NCBI GenBank assembly: GCA_029863645.1
Contig: JAOTVA010000007.1
Span: forward strand, 1-64,000
Length of the DNA: 64,000 nt
Direction: 5' to 3'
From: Gemmatimonadota bacterium
GTDB taxonomy: Bacteria > Gemmatimonadota > Gemmatimonadetes > Longimicrobiales > Gaopeijiaceae
This document shows positions 53,358 through 61,871 of this stretch, in pieces (within the stretch, counting starts at the first letter, position 1; every line of letters begins with the position of its first letter). Made by a program: the position numbers and the translations under genes. The notes under the pieces are model-generated. The model was not told where the DNA came from. It saw only the letters and a program-made list of their open reading frames with translations, and ran no database searches.

Positions 53358-54436
53358 CGAGCGTCTCCGCCGGGAGCGGGTCCGGGGGGGAGTTCCCGCA
53401 TCATGTCCTGCATCGAGCCCATGTTCGCATCGGGGTGCCCCTGCGGAAGCCACTCCCCCGAGGGCAACAGGGTGGGCATGCGCATGGACGCGGGGCTCAT
53501 CTCGTGCCCCGGGCCCATGGGCATCGCGGGCGCGCTCGTTTCGTCTTGGAGGGCGTAGCTCATCAGGTCTCGAAGGCGCGCGATCTCCGCTGCCTTCTCG
53601 GGCAGGGTGTATAGGGGCGAGGCCATGACGTCGTTCGCGACGTCGTGCATCATGTGAAGGTTGTCGAAGATGTGCGCGGCCGCGGGAAACATGCGCGAGA
53701 ACCGCGGGGCGACCTCGGCCGTCAGCGGCATCACCGTCGGCGGATCGGCCAACACCGAGTCGGCGAAGACCCGTATGACTCGGTCCAGCTCGGCGGCGCG
53801 ACTGGTGGCGTCGGACTCCATGAGCGCCTCGTAGACGGCGGCGTGGTGCCAATGGTAGGCCCACAAGATCCCGTTCACCGCTGGATAGGTTTCCCTGAAT
53901 GCACCCGCCCACGGACCGCCACCTTCCATCCATCTGTGGCCGTAGCCGCGGGTCGAAAAGGCGGTCTCGGCCTCAGAGAGGTAGTAGGCCATCGCACGCT
54001 CACCGGCCGCCTGCTTGTCGCGCACCCGCTCGTCGGTGAGGATGTCGTACAGCTGCGAGTGCAGCATGTGAGTCCAGTCCATGGACTGCCCGGTCTCGAA
54101 TGCCATCCGGGTCCAGGACGGGGCGACGATGTCCGCCGGCGGCTCGAACTTGGGTGGATCCACCACGAAGGCACGCACCTGCGACTCGAACTCGACCATC
54201 CTCTGGTCTAGGTCCGGGCCGGGATCCATCAACAGCTCGTAGGCACCGAAGTGGGCGAAGTGAGCCGCGTAGAACGAGCGCGCCGCCGGCTCGTGCGTGT
54301 CGTAGAACTCGAAGTTGTAGGGCGCGGACAGGCGGTACACATCGTTGCGCTGCGGAAAGCCGCAGGCGGTGATGGCGATCGTGACCGCCAGGGTCGCCAG
54401 ATGTGACGGGGAAGGCGTCCGTGGACGGGCAGGCAC
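53354..54436 (-). CDS. Met/His-rich lipoprotein, unknown family
   Basis: About 360 residues from GTG 54436 (GGAG 9 bases upstream; TTG 54451 also possible). A lipobox (ITACGF) anchors it in a membrane. The body is helical, with several His clusters (MDWTHMLHSQ, HWHHAAVYEA, AHIFDNLHMMHDV). The C-terminal 60 residues are Met- and His-rich (MPMGPGHEMSPASMRMP... ASMQDMMREL), a composition common in periplasmic copper carriers. No family is recognised. Placed between the cupredoxin and the barrel protein, it is probably the central component of this copper-regulated export or uptake unit (inference). Confidence 0.75.
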   Translation of the reverse strand: MPARPRTPSPSHLATLAVTIAITACGFPQRNDVYRLSAPYNFEFYDTHEPAARSFYAAHFAHFGAYELLMDPGPDLDQRMVEFESQVRAFVVDPPKFEPPADIVAPSWTRMAFETGQSMDWTHMLHSQLYDILTDERVRDKQAAGERAMAYYLSEAETAFSTRGYGHRWMEGGGPWAGAFRETYPAVNGILWAYHWHHAAVYEALMESDATSRAAELDRVIRVFADSVLADPPTVMPLTAEVAPRFSRMFPAAAHIFDNLHMMHDVANDVMASPLYTLPEKAAEIARLRDLMSYALQDETSAPAMPMGPGHEMSPASMRMPTLLPSGEWLPQGHPDANMGSMQDMMRELPPGPAPGGDAR

Positions 54437-54452
54437 CTGAGAATTCTCCAAG

Positions 54453-55043
54453 CTAGTAGACCGTCAACATGCCGTGCATACCACGGTCGTAGTGGCGCGG
54501 GAGAAAGCATGCCATCTCCCACTCACCGCGACGATCGGCGGGCAGCGTGAAGGTCATCGTCGTGCGGCCGCCGGCATCGAGTCCCACCATTGTGCCGTGG
54601 TCATCGCCGCCATGCTCATGACCCCCTGCGTCGGCTGCGTCGGCGTGGTCATGCGCGGGTGCGCCCGGAGGATCGACATGGTCGGCGGCGCCAGCTGCGT
54701 GGTCGTGGCCCGCGTCTCCGTCGTGCACGGCCATTTCGGCGGTCCCGATTACAACCTCGAGGCCGGCGAACAGGTCCACGTCGAAGTCACCGTCGGATAC
54801 GCCGCGTCCCGCCATGAACTCGTGCTCTACCGAGCCGGTGTTCTCGAAGACCAACGTTACGGGGTGACCGGCCGGGATCCGGAGGGTCGCCGGAGTGAAG
54901 GAGTGGTCGGCCATGTCGACCTCGATGACCATCGCGTCACCGGCCGCGGCATCGTGATCGTGTGCCTGCGCGGACAGCGCTGTGGCACCCAACGACGATG
55001 TTATGAAAACACTCAAGGCGAGCGTCAAGATTGGCTGCCTCAT
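54453..55043 (-). CDS. Exported cupredoxin with His-rich insertion
   Basis: 196 residues from ATG 55043 (strong GGAGG). A signal peptide (ATALSAQ) is followed by a plastocyanin/azurin-type fold: DMADHSFTPATLRIPAGHPVTLVFENTGSVEHEFM at the front, with ligand His74, and EMACFLPRHYDRGMHGM at the back, supplying Cys179, His184 and Met189. The two halves are separated by an insertion containing nine His (107-149). Type 1 copper binding is clear from the motif; the insertion would be an extra copper buffer. It heads a three-gene operon under the second copy of the composite operator. Confidence 0.9.
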   Translation of the reverse strand: MRQPILTLALSVFITSSLGATALSAQAHDHDAAAGDAMVIEVDMADHSFTPATLRIPAGHPVTLVFENTGSVEHEFMAGRGVSDGDFDVDLFAGLEVVIGTAEMAVHDGDAGHDHAAGAADHVDPPGAPAHDHADAADAGGHEHGGDDHGTMVGLDAGGRTTMTFTLPADRRGEWEMACFLPRHYDRGMHGMLTVY

Positions 55044-55143
55044 AGATACCTCCGAACTCGGGTCGAGGTTGGTTGCGTCTCGACCGTGCCGGAGGGGTAA
55101 TGCGTGTGCAACCGCCGGGCAGGGCGCGGACACTACAGCGTGC

Positions 55144-55201
55144 ATTCTAGGCTGGCCTACATGAACGGAACCTGAAGGCAACATGAAGGAATCTTCATGT
55201 T
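55144..55201 (-). promoter_or_regulatory. Composite 11-bp-period operator and promoter of the cupredoxin operon
   Basis: Read on the minus strand: ATGAAG (55198-55193), 4 bp, CTTCAT, then TTCAG (55176-55172) and TTCAT (55165-55161), all half-sites spaced exactly 11 bp. After 11 bp comes TAGAAT (55149-55144) as the -10. On the plus strand the first two elements form a perfect inverted repeat, AACATGAAG and CTTCATGTT (55180-55201). The cupredoxin ATG is about 100 bp downstream. Apart from this site, 55202-55335 shows nothing recognisable. Confidence 0.8.
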
Positions 55202-55335
55202 CGGCTCTTACAACTGGGCTGCCCAAGACCCCTTCGCCGTCGCATGAAGCTTCCATCACCGTGCGTCCATTCGGCGGGGCTTCGCGCGCGCTCGATGACA
55301 ACGGATTGGGCGATGACTTGATGTGAGCAGCGATC

Positions 55336-55581
55336 CTAGTTGTGCCCGTGCTCTTCCGCTTCCTCTTCGGCCTCGAGGACCGGTGGGTCGGCGGCAAGCG
55401 TGGCTCTGAAGCCCTTCAGGAGCGCGGCCAGTGTCCCGTCCGTGAGGCGCGCTTCGGCATGCATCAGGGCGTAGCCTCTGGGGGGCATCTAGCCGCCCTC
55501 CAGAACTTCGATGATCTCCTCCAGACCGTGGTTCGGCCGGTCCCACGTCGAGAAATTCAAGTGCTCGCGGCCCTCAGTCAC
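55336..55581 (-). pseudogene. Remnant of a haem-binding-domain protein (Haem_bd family), internal stop
   Basis: In one frame, MTEGREHLNFSTWDRPNHG... ends at a TAG (55489-55491) and continues MPPRGYALMHAEARLTDGTLAALLKGFRATLA to a TAG at 55336. This is the C-terminal half of the Haem_bd domain, where the conserved block reads DV-x-EGR-x-x-LNFSEW followed by GEMPPxxYTLxHPEA. The TAG sits exactly where the conserved Glu before MPP is expected, so a GAG-to-TAG change explains it. The N-terminal half with the CxxCH haem site is missing; the matching ARDV residues lie inside the end of the APC permease gene. It is therefore a truncated, disabled gene left by a deletion that joined it to the permease. 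Confidence 0.7.
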
Positions 55582-56900
55582 GTCCCGAGCTCGCCTGTGG
55601 CCCGACGTCTGCGTAGGTAGAAACGCTCGAACGCAACGACGACGGCGATCGACACGAGGCTGACTGCGACGATCAGCGGATCGGAGGAGCCCTTCACGAT
55701 CAAGAATGCTCCTAGGGCCACGAGATCGAGGCCGATCGCGGTGCCGAGAACCACGCGGTTCGCTCCGACGGCCTGGTGCAGATGTCGCAAGACACCCCAG
55801 TGAATGGTGATGTCCATCATCAAGTAGAAGACCGCGCCCAGCGAAGCGATGCGGGACAGATCGAACACGGCTGCGAGGGTTGCGGCGATGACCACCGTGT
55901 AGACCAATGTGTGCTTCTGAATGTCGCCCGGCATCCCGAAATGGCTGTGTGGGATCAGGTTCATCTCTGTGAGCATCGCGAGCATGCGCGAGACGGCGAA
56001 GATGCTCGCCAGCAAGCCGGAAGCCGTCGCGATCATGGCGATGACTACGGTGAACCACATCCCATATCCACCCATGGCCGGCCGAGCCGCCTCGGCGAGC
56101 GAGTAGTCTTTGGCCAGGATGAGCTCATCGAGCGTCAGGCTCGATGCCACCGCGAAGCAGACGGCGAGGTACACCACGAGACAGATCGCCAAGGAGATGA
56201 TGATGGCGCGGCCGACGTTCTTCTCTGGCTCCGTAACCTCGCCGCCCGTATTGGTGATCGTGGTGAACCCCTTGAACGCGAGGATCGCCAGCGCAACGCC
56301 GCCGAGGAAGCTCCCGAGCGAAGGGTCGCCGCTCGGCGGAACGATGCTGGTCTGCAGGCTGATCCCGGAGGCGGCCACGGCGATCGCCGCGAAGACGAGG
56401 AGCCCGCCGATCTTGAGGACCGCGCTGACGTTCGACACGGTCCCGATGACCTTGTTGCCGGCGACATTCACAAGGAATGCCGCGACGATGAGTCCGACGG
56501 CGAGTACCGGCACCCAGATCCCCGCTGGGTCGGATGGGAAGAGCTGAAGGGTGTAGGTGCCGAAGGTTCGGGCTACCAAGCTCTCGTTGATGATCATCGA
56601 GAGCGCCATGAGGAGCGCGGCGGCTCCCGTCACCGTGGTCTCGCCGTACGCCTTTTTGAGGATCATGGCGATGCCGCCAGCGGATGGGTATGCGCTGGCG
56701 ACCTTGATGTAGCTGTATGCGCTGAAGCCGCTGATGACCGCCGCGACGATGAACGCGATCGGAAAGAGTCCTCCCGCGAGCTCGGCGACCTGCCCCGTAA
56801 GTGCGAAGATGCCGGCTCCTATCATCACGCCGGTGCCCATCGCGATCGTACCCAGCAGGCTGAGGCTACCCTTCTTGTACTGAGCTGAGCGTTCGTTCAT
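55578..56900 (-). CDS. APC family amino acid/polyamine permease
   Basis: 440 residues with 12 predicted helices. It carries the APC opening LLGTIAMGTGVMIGAGIFALTGQVAELAG (unwound helix 1), YPSAGGIAMILKKAYGE, LAILAFKGFTTITNTGGEV (helix 6, the substrate region) and VSRMLAMLTE. The substrate is unknown. The last few residues may be foreign, because the Haem_bd homology continues across its stop codon. It is divergent from the YHS gene, with 219 bp between starts containing the third operator. Confidence 0.9.
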   Translation of the reverse strand: MNERSAQYKKGSLSLLGTIAMGTGVMIGAGIFALTGQVAELAGGLFPIAFIVAAVISGFSAYSYIKVASAYPSAGGIAMILKKAYGETTVTGAAALLMALSMIINESLVARTFGTYTLQLFPSDPAGIWVPVLAVGLIVAAFLVNVAGNKVIGTVSNVSAVLKIGGLLVFAAIAVAASGISLQTSIVPPSGDPSLGSFLGGVALAILAFKGFTTITNTGGEVTEPEKNVGRAIIISLAICLVVYLAVCFAVASSLTLDELILAKDYSLAEAARPAMGGYGMWFTVVIAMIATASGLLASIFAVSRMLAMLTEMNLIPHSHFGMPGDIQKHTLVYTVVIAATLAAVFDLSRIASLGAVFYLMMDITIHWGVLRHLHQAVGANRVVLGTAIGLDLVALGAFLIVKGSSDPLIVAVSLVSIAVVVAFERFYLRRRRATGELGT

Positions 56901-57027
56901 CCGGCAGCCTTCGTCCTGATAAGCGCTTCGATGACCCGCTTCGACTCACTCTCACGTGGCTCGATTCGATCACCTCTCTGGACTGTCGTCGGCTGGAAGG
57001 ACGGCGGGCCAGCCAGCCAGCCCCACG

Positions 57028-57082
57028 GTGAAGAGGGCTTCACGGTTGGTTCATCTCCGCTTCATGCGCCGTGCGGTAGAGT
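57028..57082 (+). promoter_or_regulatory. Composite 11-bp-period operator and promoter of the YHS/DUF5676 genes
   Basis: GTGAAG (57028-57033), 4 bp, CTTCAC (TTCAC 57039-57043), then TTCAT (57050-57054) and TTCAT (57061-57065), all exactly 11 bp apart. After 11 bp comes TAGAGT (57077-57082) as the -10. The YHS ATG is 37 bp after the -10. The arrangement is identical to the sites before cusCBA and the cupredoxin gene. Confidence 0.8.
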
Positions 57083-57119
57083 ACTTCAAGAAAGCGTTTC
57101 CCGAGACTAGGGGACCGAC

Positions 57120-57278
57120 ATGCGCGTGCAAGACGAAGTTTGCGGCATGACCATCGAGGCCGAGACGGCCGCAGCGTCTGCGGAGTGCCAAGGAATAGCG
57201 CATCACTTCTGCTCCGACCGTGCGTGCCCCTGGCGGCAGTCCCACCATCGCAACGGGGGGCATCATGCTCATCACTAA
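57120..57278 (+). CDS. 52-residue YHS-domain copper-binding peptide with His-rich tail
   Basis: Begins MRVQDEVCGMTIE, the YHS-domain opening (D-x-V-C-G-M), and continues to HHFCSDRAC (Cys31, Cys36), matching the YYFCSEGC block of YHS domains; Cys8 and Met10 complete the site. After Ser41 the tail is SHHRNGGHHAHH. YHS domains bind copper and usually occur in CopA/CopB ATPases or next to them. There is no signal peptide, so it is a cytoplasmic metal chaperone or buffer. An AGGGGA site precedes the ATG. It overlaps the DUF5676 gene by 14 bp. Confidence 0.85.
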   Translation: MRVQDEVCGMTIEAETAAASAECQGIAHHFCSDRACPWRQSHHRNGGHHAHH

Positions 57279-57525
57279 GGTCGTAACGTGGGCTCTGGCG
57301 TCGTTTGCCACCGTGACCTACCTGATCTGCATCCTCTACGGGTTGATCGTTCCGGAGTCGCTGCACATGACCGGATTCCTGGAGCAGATGCTTCCCGGCT
57401 TCGAATGGCTGACGCCGCGGGGATTCGTGATCGGTCTGGTGGAGGCGTTCCTGTACGGCGGATACACCGGCCTCGTGTTCACACCCATGTACAACGCGTT
57501 CCACAAGAGGTGGGCGGCACAGTGA
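57265..57525 (+). CDS. DUF5676 family small membrane protein
   Basis: 86 residues from ATG 57265, preceded by a GGGGGG site: MLITKVVTWALASFATVTYLICILYGLIVPESLHM, then LEQMLPGFEWLTPRGFVIGLVEAFLYGGYTGLVFTPMYNAFHKRW. The two helices and the PGFxWLT and PxYN blocks match DUF5676, a family that accompanies copper-efflux ATPases and YHS proteins in metal islands. Function unknown; probably part of the copper response. It overlaps the YHS peptide gene. Confidence 0.85.
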   Translation: MLITKVVTWALASFATVTYLICILYGLIVPESLHMTGFLEQMLPGFEWLTPRGFVIGLVEAFLYGGYTGLVFTPMYNAFHKRWAAQ

Positions 57526-57612
57526 CGCGACGATGCGTGGACCCGTCGCATATGAGTCCGTTCAGCCTCGCCTGGGTGTCGGCGGCAGCTGAGAGAGGTT
57601 TGGGGTGAGGTC

Positions 57613-58464
57613 GTGACCACGCGCCCGTTCACGCTGGTGTTCGCGGGTGGAGGGGCCCGCGGGTACGCCCACGTGGGAGCGCTTCGGGCACTCCAGCACC
57701 TCGGTTTCGCGCCGGCGGGTGTCGTCGGCGTCTCGATGGGCGCGGTGGTCGCGGCCACCTATGCGTTGCGAGAGGATTGGTACGAGGCGCTGCTGTCGAT
57801 CGACCTGAGCGCGTTCCCCGACCCGACCTCCAGGCGGGCCTCGGCCGGGAAACGGTCTCCGGGGATCCGCCGGGCGCTCAATTATGCGCACACGGCTTGG
57901 AACATGGTGACGGGCTGGGGAGCGCCGGACGACGCGGCGGATGCTGGGCGTGTGGTCCTGGACCAACTCCTGGGCTCGCAGGGGCTCGAGGAGGGCCGGA
58001 TTCCGGTGGTCGTTTGCGCTACGGATCTCCGCTCAGGCTCGAGGGTCGAGCTCAGTTCGGGCCGCGCGGCCACGGCTGTTTACGCGAGCGCGGCCCTCGC
58101 CGGCATCTTGCCACCGGTCGAGCAGGACGACCGAGTCCTGGTCGACGGCGTATACGCGGATGTCGCCCCGGTAGATCTAGCTCGGGCGATGGGAGCCCCC
58201 GTCGTCATCGCGATCGACCCGGGGCAGACTTCCGGGGCTGTGTCGATAACGAATGGGCTGCAGGCCGTGATGCGCGCCATGGAGATTTGTCATCATACCC
58301 ATGCCCATCTTCGCATGGCCCAGGCAGACCTCGCGCTGCGTCCGGAGTTCGGCCGGTTCATCGATGTGCTCGACTTCCGGAGCCGGCGGGAGTGCGTCGC
58401 GGCCGGAGTGAGAGTCGTGAAGGCGAACCGCAAGTCACTCGAGCGGATACTTCGGTCCGATTGA
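57613..58464 (+). CDS. Patatin-like phospholipase
   Basis: 283 residues with the patatin catalytic dyad: GGGARG oxyanion loop (about residues 11-16), GVSMG nucleophile serine (about 40-44) and the Asp of VLVDGVYADVAP. No signal peptide, so cytoplasmic or membrane-associated. It would hydrolyse acyl ester bonds of phospholipids or lipid esters. It lies between the DUF5676 gene and the CopB-like ATPase. A role in membrane repair under copper stress is possible but unsupported. GTG start at 57613. Confidence 0.9.
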   Translation: MTTRPFTLVFAGGGARGYAHVGALRALQHLGFAPAGVVGVSMGAVVAATYALREDWYEALLSIDLSAFPDPTSRRASAGKRSPGIRRALNYAHTAWNMVTGWGAPDDAADAGRVVLDQLLGSQGLEEGRIPVVVCATDLRSGSRVELSSGRAATAVYASAALAGILPPVEQDDRVLVDGVYADVAPVDLARAMGAPVVIAIDPGQTSGAVSITNGLQAVMRAMEICHHTHAHLRMAQADLALRPEFGRFIDVLDFRSRRECVAAGVRVVKANRKSLERILRSD

Positions 58465-58615
58465 TGGGAAGCCACTCTGGCGTCGGCAAGCCAACCGCGC
58501 TCCCTCGGTCCCCCCCGCGAGTCGCGGCTGACGTGCTGTACTGGAGTATCATCTCTGCGGGCCCGCGGGGGTCGGTAGTTCCGCCCGGCGGCCCTCCCCT
58601 CCTACTGTGCTGGAT

Positions 58616-60698
58616 ATGAACCACGACCACGCAGGGCATCAGGCCATGGAAGGCGACCACAACGGTCACGGCGACCGCCATGGCATGCCCCCCGGCCAGG
58701 ACAAGAGCTCCGGCCACGACGCCCACGACAAGCACGCCGGCCACAGCCCCTCGATGTTCCGGGACAAGTTCTGGCTGAGCTTGGTGCTGTCCGTCCCGAC
58801 GCTCGTGTGGAGCCCATCCGTGCAGGAATGGCTCGGCTTCACCGCCCCTGACTTCCCGCTTTCACAGTACATCCCGGTGTTCTTCGGAACGGCGGTCTTC
58901 CTCTACGGGGGGCTCGTCTTTCTGAGAGGTGCCATCGGCGAGCTGAAAGACCGCCTCCCAGGCATGATGACGCTGATCTCCCTCGCGATCAGCGTCGCGT
59001 TCGTCTACAGTCTCGCGGTCACCTTCGGGTGGCCCGGAGACCCGTTGTGGTGGGAGCTCGCGACGCTGGTGACCATCATGATCCTGGGGCACTGGATCGA
59101 GATGCGCTCCATCGGACAGGCTCGGGGGGCGCTCAAGGAGTTGGCGAAGCTTCTGCCGGATTTGGCCGTGAGAATCGGCGAGCACGGCAACGAAGAGGTC
59201 CCGGTCGCGGAGCTTCGCGACGGGGACCTGGTCCTGGTTCGGCCGGGAGCCTCCGTGCCCGCATGGCGTGGTGAGCGAGGGCCGGAGCGCGGTCAACGAA
59301 TCCATGATCACGGGCGAGTCGCAGCCGGTCGAGAAAATTGCGGGGGCGTCGGTGGTTGCGGGCACGGTCAACGGCTCGGGCTCGCTCCGCGTCGAGGTCA
59401 CTCGTACAGGTGACAAGACGGCGCTCGCCGGCATCATGCGCCTGGTCGCCGACGCGCAGTCCTCACGCTCGCGGGCGCAGGCGCTCGCGGACCGGGCGGC
59501 CTTTGCTCTCACGATCGTTGCGATCAGTGCCGGCGCGGCGACTCTAGTCACCTGGCTGATCGTCGGCGACGACTCGGCCTTCGCGGTGCAACGACTCGTG
59601 GCGGTGCTCGTGATCGCCTGTCCGCATGCCCTCGGGTTGGCGATTCCCTTGGTGGTCGCGATTTCGACCACGCTCGGCGCGAGAAACGGCCTGCTCGTGC
59701 GAGATCGCCGGGGCCTCGAAGAGGCGAGGAACCTCGACGCCGTCGTCTTCGATAAGACCGGGACGCTCACGACGGGCGAGTTCGGCGTGGTCTCGATCTC
59801 GACTCACGAAGGCATGTCTGAAACGGAGGCCCTACGGCTCGCCGCCGGCGCGGAGCAGGACTCCGAGCACACGATCGCTCAGGGCATCGTCAAGGCGGCC
59901 CGTGACAGGGAGTTGGAGATCCCGTCGACCACGGATTTCGAGTCGATCCCGGGTCACGGTGTGGTGGCTCACGTCGAGGGGCGGGAGCTCCGTATGGGTG
60001 GGCCCGCGCTCCTGAGAAAGCTCGACCCCGAGGTCCCTCCCGCGATCCGCTCCGCGGGAGAGGAGAGTGAGCGGCGCGGCCAGACCACCGTCTATCTGCT
60101 CGAAGCCAATCGGGTGGTCGCCGTATTCGGTCTCGCGGACAAGGTGCGTGAGGAGTCTCGGGCAGCGATCGACGCGCTCCACCGCATGGGCGTGGAGGTC
60201 GTGATGCTCACCGGCGACGCACAAGCCGTGGCCGACGCTGTTGCGTCCGACCTCGGTATCGACACGGTCTTCGCCGAGGTCCTTCCCGAACAGAAGGCCG
60301 ACAAGATCCGGGAGCTCCAGGCCGAGGGAAAGCGGGTGGCGATGGTGGGCGACGGGGTGAACGATGCGCCCGCCTTGGTCTTGGCCGACGTCGGTGTCGC
60401 GATCGGAGCGGGTACGGATGTGGCGGTCGAGGCAGGCGACGTGGTTCTGGTGCGTAGCGATCCACGCGACCTCCCTCGGATCATCGCGCTCAGTCGCGCC
60501 ACCTATCGCAAGATGATCCAGAATCTTTGGTGGGCGGCGGGCTACAACGTCTTGGCTATTCCCTTGGCCGCGGGTGTGCTCGCGAGTAGGGGTGTGTTGT
60601 TGGCGCCTGCGGTTGCCGCCGTGCTCATGTCCCTGAGCACGGTGATCGTCGCGATGAACGCACAGCTTCTTCGGCGAACGGACCTGAGCGTCAGCTGA
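58616..60698 (+). pseudogene. copB: CopB-type P1B copper ATPase, frameshifted
   Basis: The 5' part (58616 to about 59263) encodes a His-rich N terminus (MNHDHAGHQAMEGDHNGHGDRH...), membrane helices and the actuator start [22 protein letters not shown]. The next frame, from about 59264 to 60698, continues with [18 protein letters not shown], the CPH ion-binding motif [12 protein letters not shown] (P1B-3 type), [13 protein letters not shown] and MVGDGVNDAPALVLADVGVAIG. The consensus PADG is short by two bases at 59261-59266 (GCA-T-GGC instead of GCA-GAT-GGC), so a 2-nt deletion splits the gene. Everything else is intact, so a recent mutation or a sequencing error must be separated. If real, Cu2+ (and Cu+/Ag+) export by this pump is lost. 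Confidence 0.8.
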
Positions 60699-60755
60699 CA
60701 GCGGCTGTCACTACCAGCCGGTCCACTCGACTCGCCAGGGCAGTTGCGGGGACCG

Positions 60756-60777
60756 GCGCACCCTATCTATGGTGCGC
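60756..60777. promoter_or_regulatory. Inverted repeat upstream of the esterase-glpK operon
   Basis: GCGCACC (60756-60762) and GGTGCGC (60771-60777) form a perfect 7-bp pair around a TATCTA-containing loop, 69 bp before the esterase ATG. The loop could include a -10 hexamer, so this may be an operator for a glycerol-responsive repressor. Confidence 0.35.
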
Positions 60778-60845
60778 GCCGAGCCTTCCCCGGGGCAGGC
60801 CACCTTCCCGAGTCCCCGACGTTCATTATCACAGGACGACAATCC

Positions 60846-61871
60846 ATGAAGAGACGTTGGCAGATTGGGGTCGCTGCGTGCCTCCTGATGGTGCCGACGG
60901 CAGTCTCGGCGCAGGGTGCTTCAAGCGCGGCGCAACTCGCCCCAAATCAGAGTTGCTCCCTCGTGACCCAGGCGAACGCCAACGAGAGCGCCGGCACGCC
61001 CAACATCGGTCACGACGGCTCGGCGCTGCCCGGGATTCCGGTGCCGGACATCTCTCAGGGATTTCGGGGCATTCCGCGCTCTGCGCAGCCCCCGCTGACG
61101 GCGTCGCAGCGCCGCATCCTCGAATGTTCGTACCTCTTGGACGAGGCTCAGGCGGAGATGCCGTACACCGTCTTCGTCCCCTCGAGCTATCGCGCCGGAA
61201 CGCCCACGCCGCTCGTGGTGGACCTGCACGGTCTGAACATCACGCCCCTGATGCAGATCCTGTTCGACGGGACCACCGACTTCGCGGAGCGGCACGGATC
61301 AATCGTGGTGGCTCCCATGGGCTATAGCGTCGCCGGGTGGTGGGGTGCGCGGGCTGGAAATCCCGTCGAGACCGCACGGATGAAGCCGGGCACGTCGGAG
61401 CGCTACGCCGTCGGAGAGCTGTCCGAGATCGACGCGATGCGGGTCCTCGACATGATGCGGGAGAACTACACGATCGACGAGGACCGCATCTACCTGATGG
61501 GACACTCCATGGGCGGAGCCGGTACCTATCACCTCGGCGCCAAGTACAACGACGTGTGGGCCGGCATCGCGCCGTTGGCAGGCGCGGGCGGCATCCCCGA
61601 TGCAGAGACGGCGGCGCGGTATCGCTCCTTCCCGTCGCTCATCATGCATGGGGAGAAGGACTCCATCGTGCCGGCGTTGGCCTCTCGGCGCGCCGTCCAG
61701 ATGCTACAGTCCGTGGGCGCGCCTCATATGTACCTCGAGTTCCCGGGCGAAGACCACGAGTTCTGGATCAGGCGCGGTGCCGAGCATATGGAGAAGGTGT
61801 TTCTGTTCTTCGATACCGTTTCGCGCAGGACCACTGTCGGATTCATCACCGAAGAGATGGTTCTCCCATGA
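60846..61871 (+). CDS. Secreted alpha/beta hydrolase (esterase, PHB-depolymerase-like)
   Basis: 341 residues from ATG 60846. Signal peptide (VPTAVSAQG), then an alpha/beta hydrolase: [10 protein letters not shown], catalytic Ser in [13 protein letters not shown] (GxSxG), Asp in [15 protein letters not shown] and His in [10 protein letters not shown]. It is closest to esterase/polyhydroxybutyrate-depolymerase-type secreted hydrolases. The stop overlaps the glpK start (ATGA), which suggests it releases glycerol from a glycerol ester for the downstream kinase and dehydrogenase (inference). Confidence 0.85.
   Translation: MKRRWQIGVAACLLMVPTAVSAQGASSAAQLAPNQSCSLVTQANANESAGTPNIGHDGSALPGIPVPDISQGFRGIPRSAQPPLTASQRRILECSYLLDEAQAEMPYTVFVPSSYRAGTPTPLVVDLHGLNITPLMQILFDGTTDFAERHGSIVVAPMGYSVAGWWGARAGNPVETARMKPGTSERYAVGELSEIDAMRVLDMMRENYTIDEDRIYLMGHSMGGAGTYHLGAKYNDVWAGIAPLAGAGGIPDAETAARYRSFPSLIMHGEKDSIVPALASRRAVQMLQSVGAPHMYLEFPGEDHEFWIRRGAEHMEKVFLFFDTVSRRTTVGFITEEMVLP

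Noticed and set aside
55230-55262. Further TGAAG/CTTCC half-sites after the cupredoxin operator
   Set aside because: Spacing does not follow the 11-bp period and there is no -10 element.
58616-60698. Two separate ATPase genes
   Set aside because: The actuator domain breaks exactly at a shortened PADG motif and neither half has a full P-type ATPase, so one frameshifted gene explains both frames.
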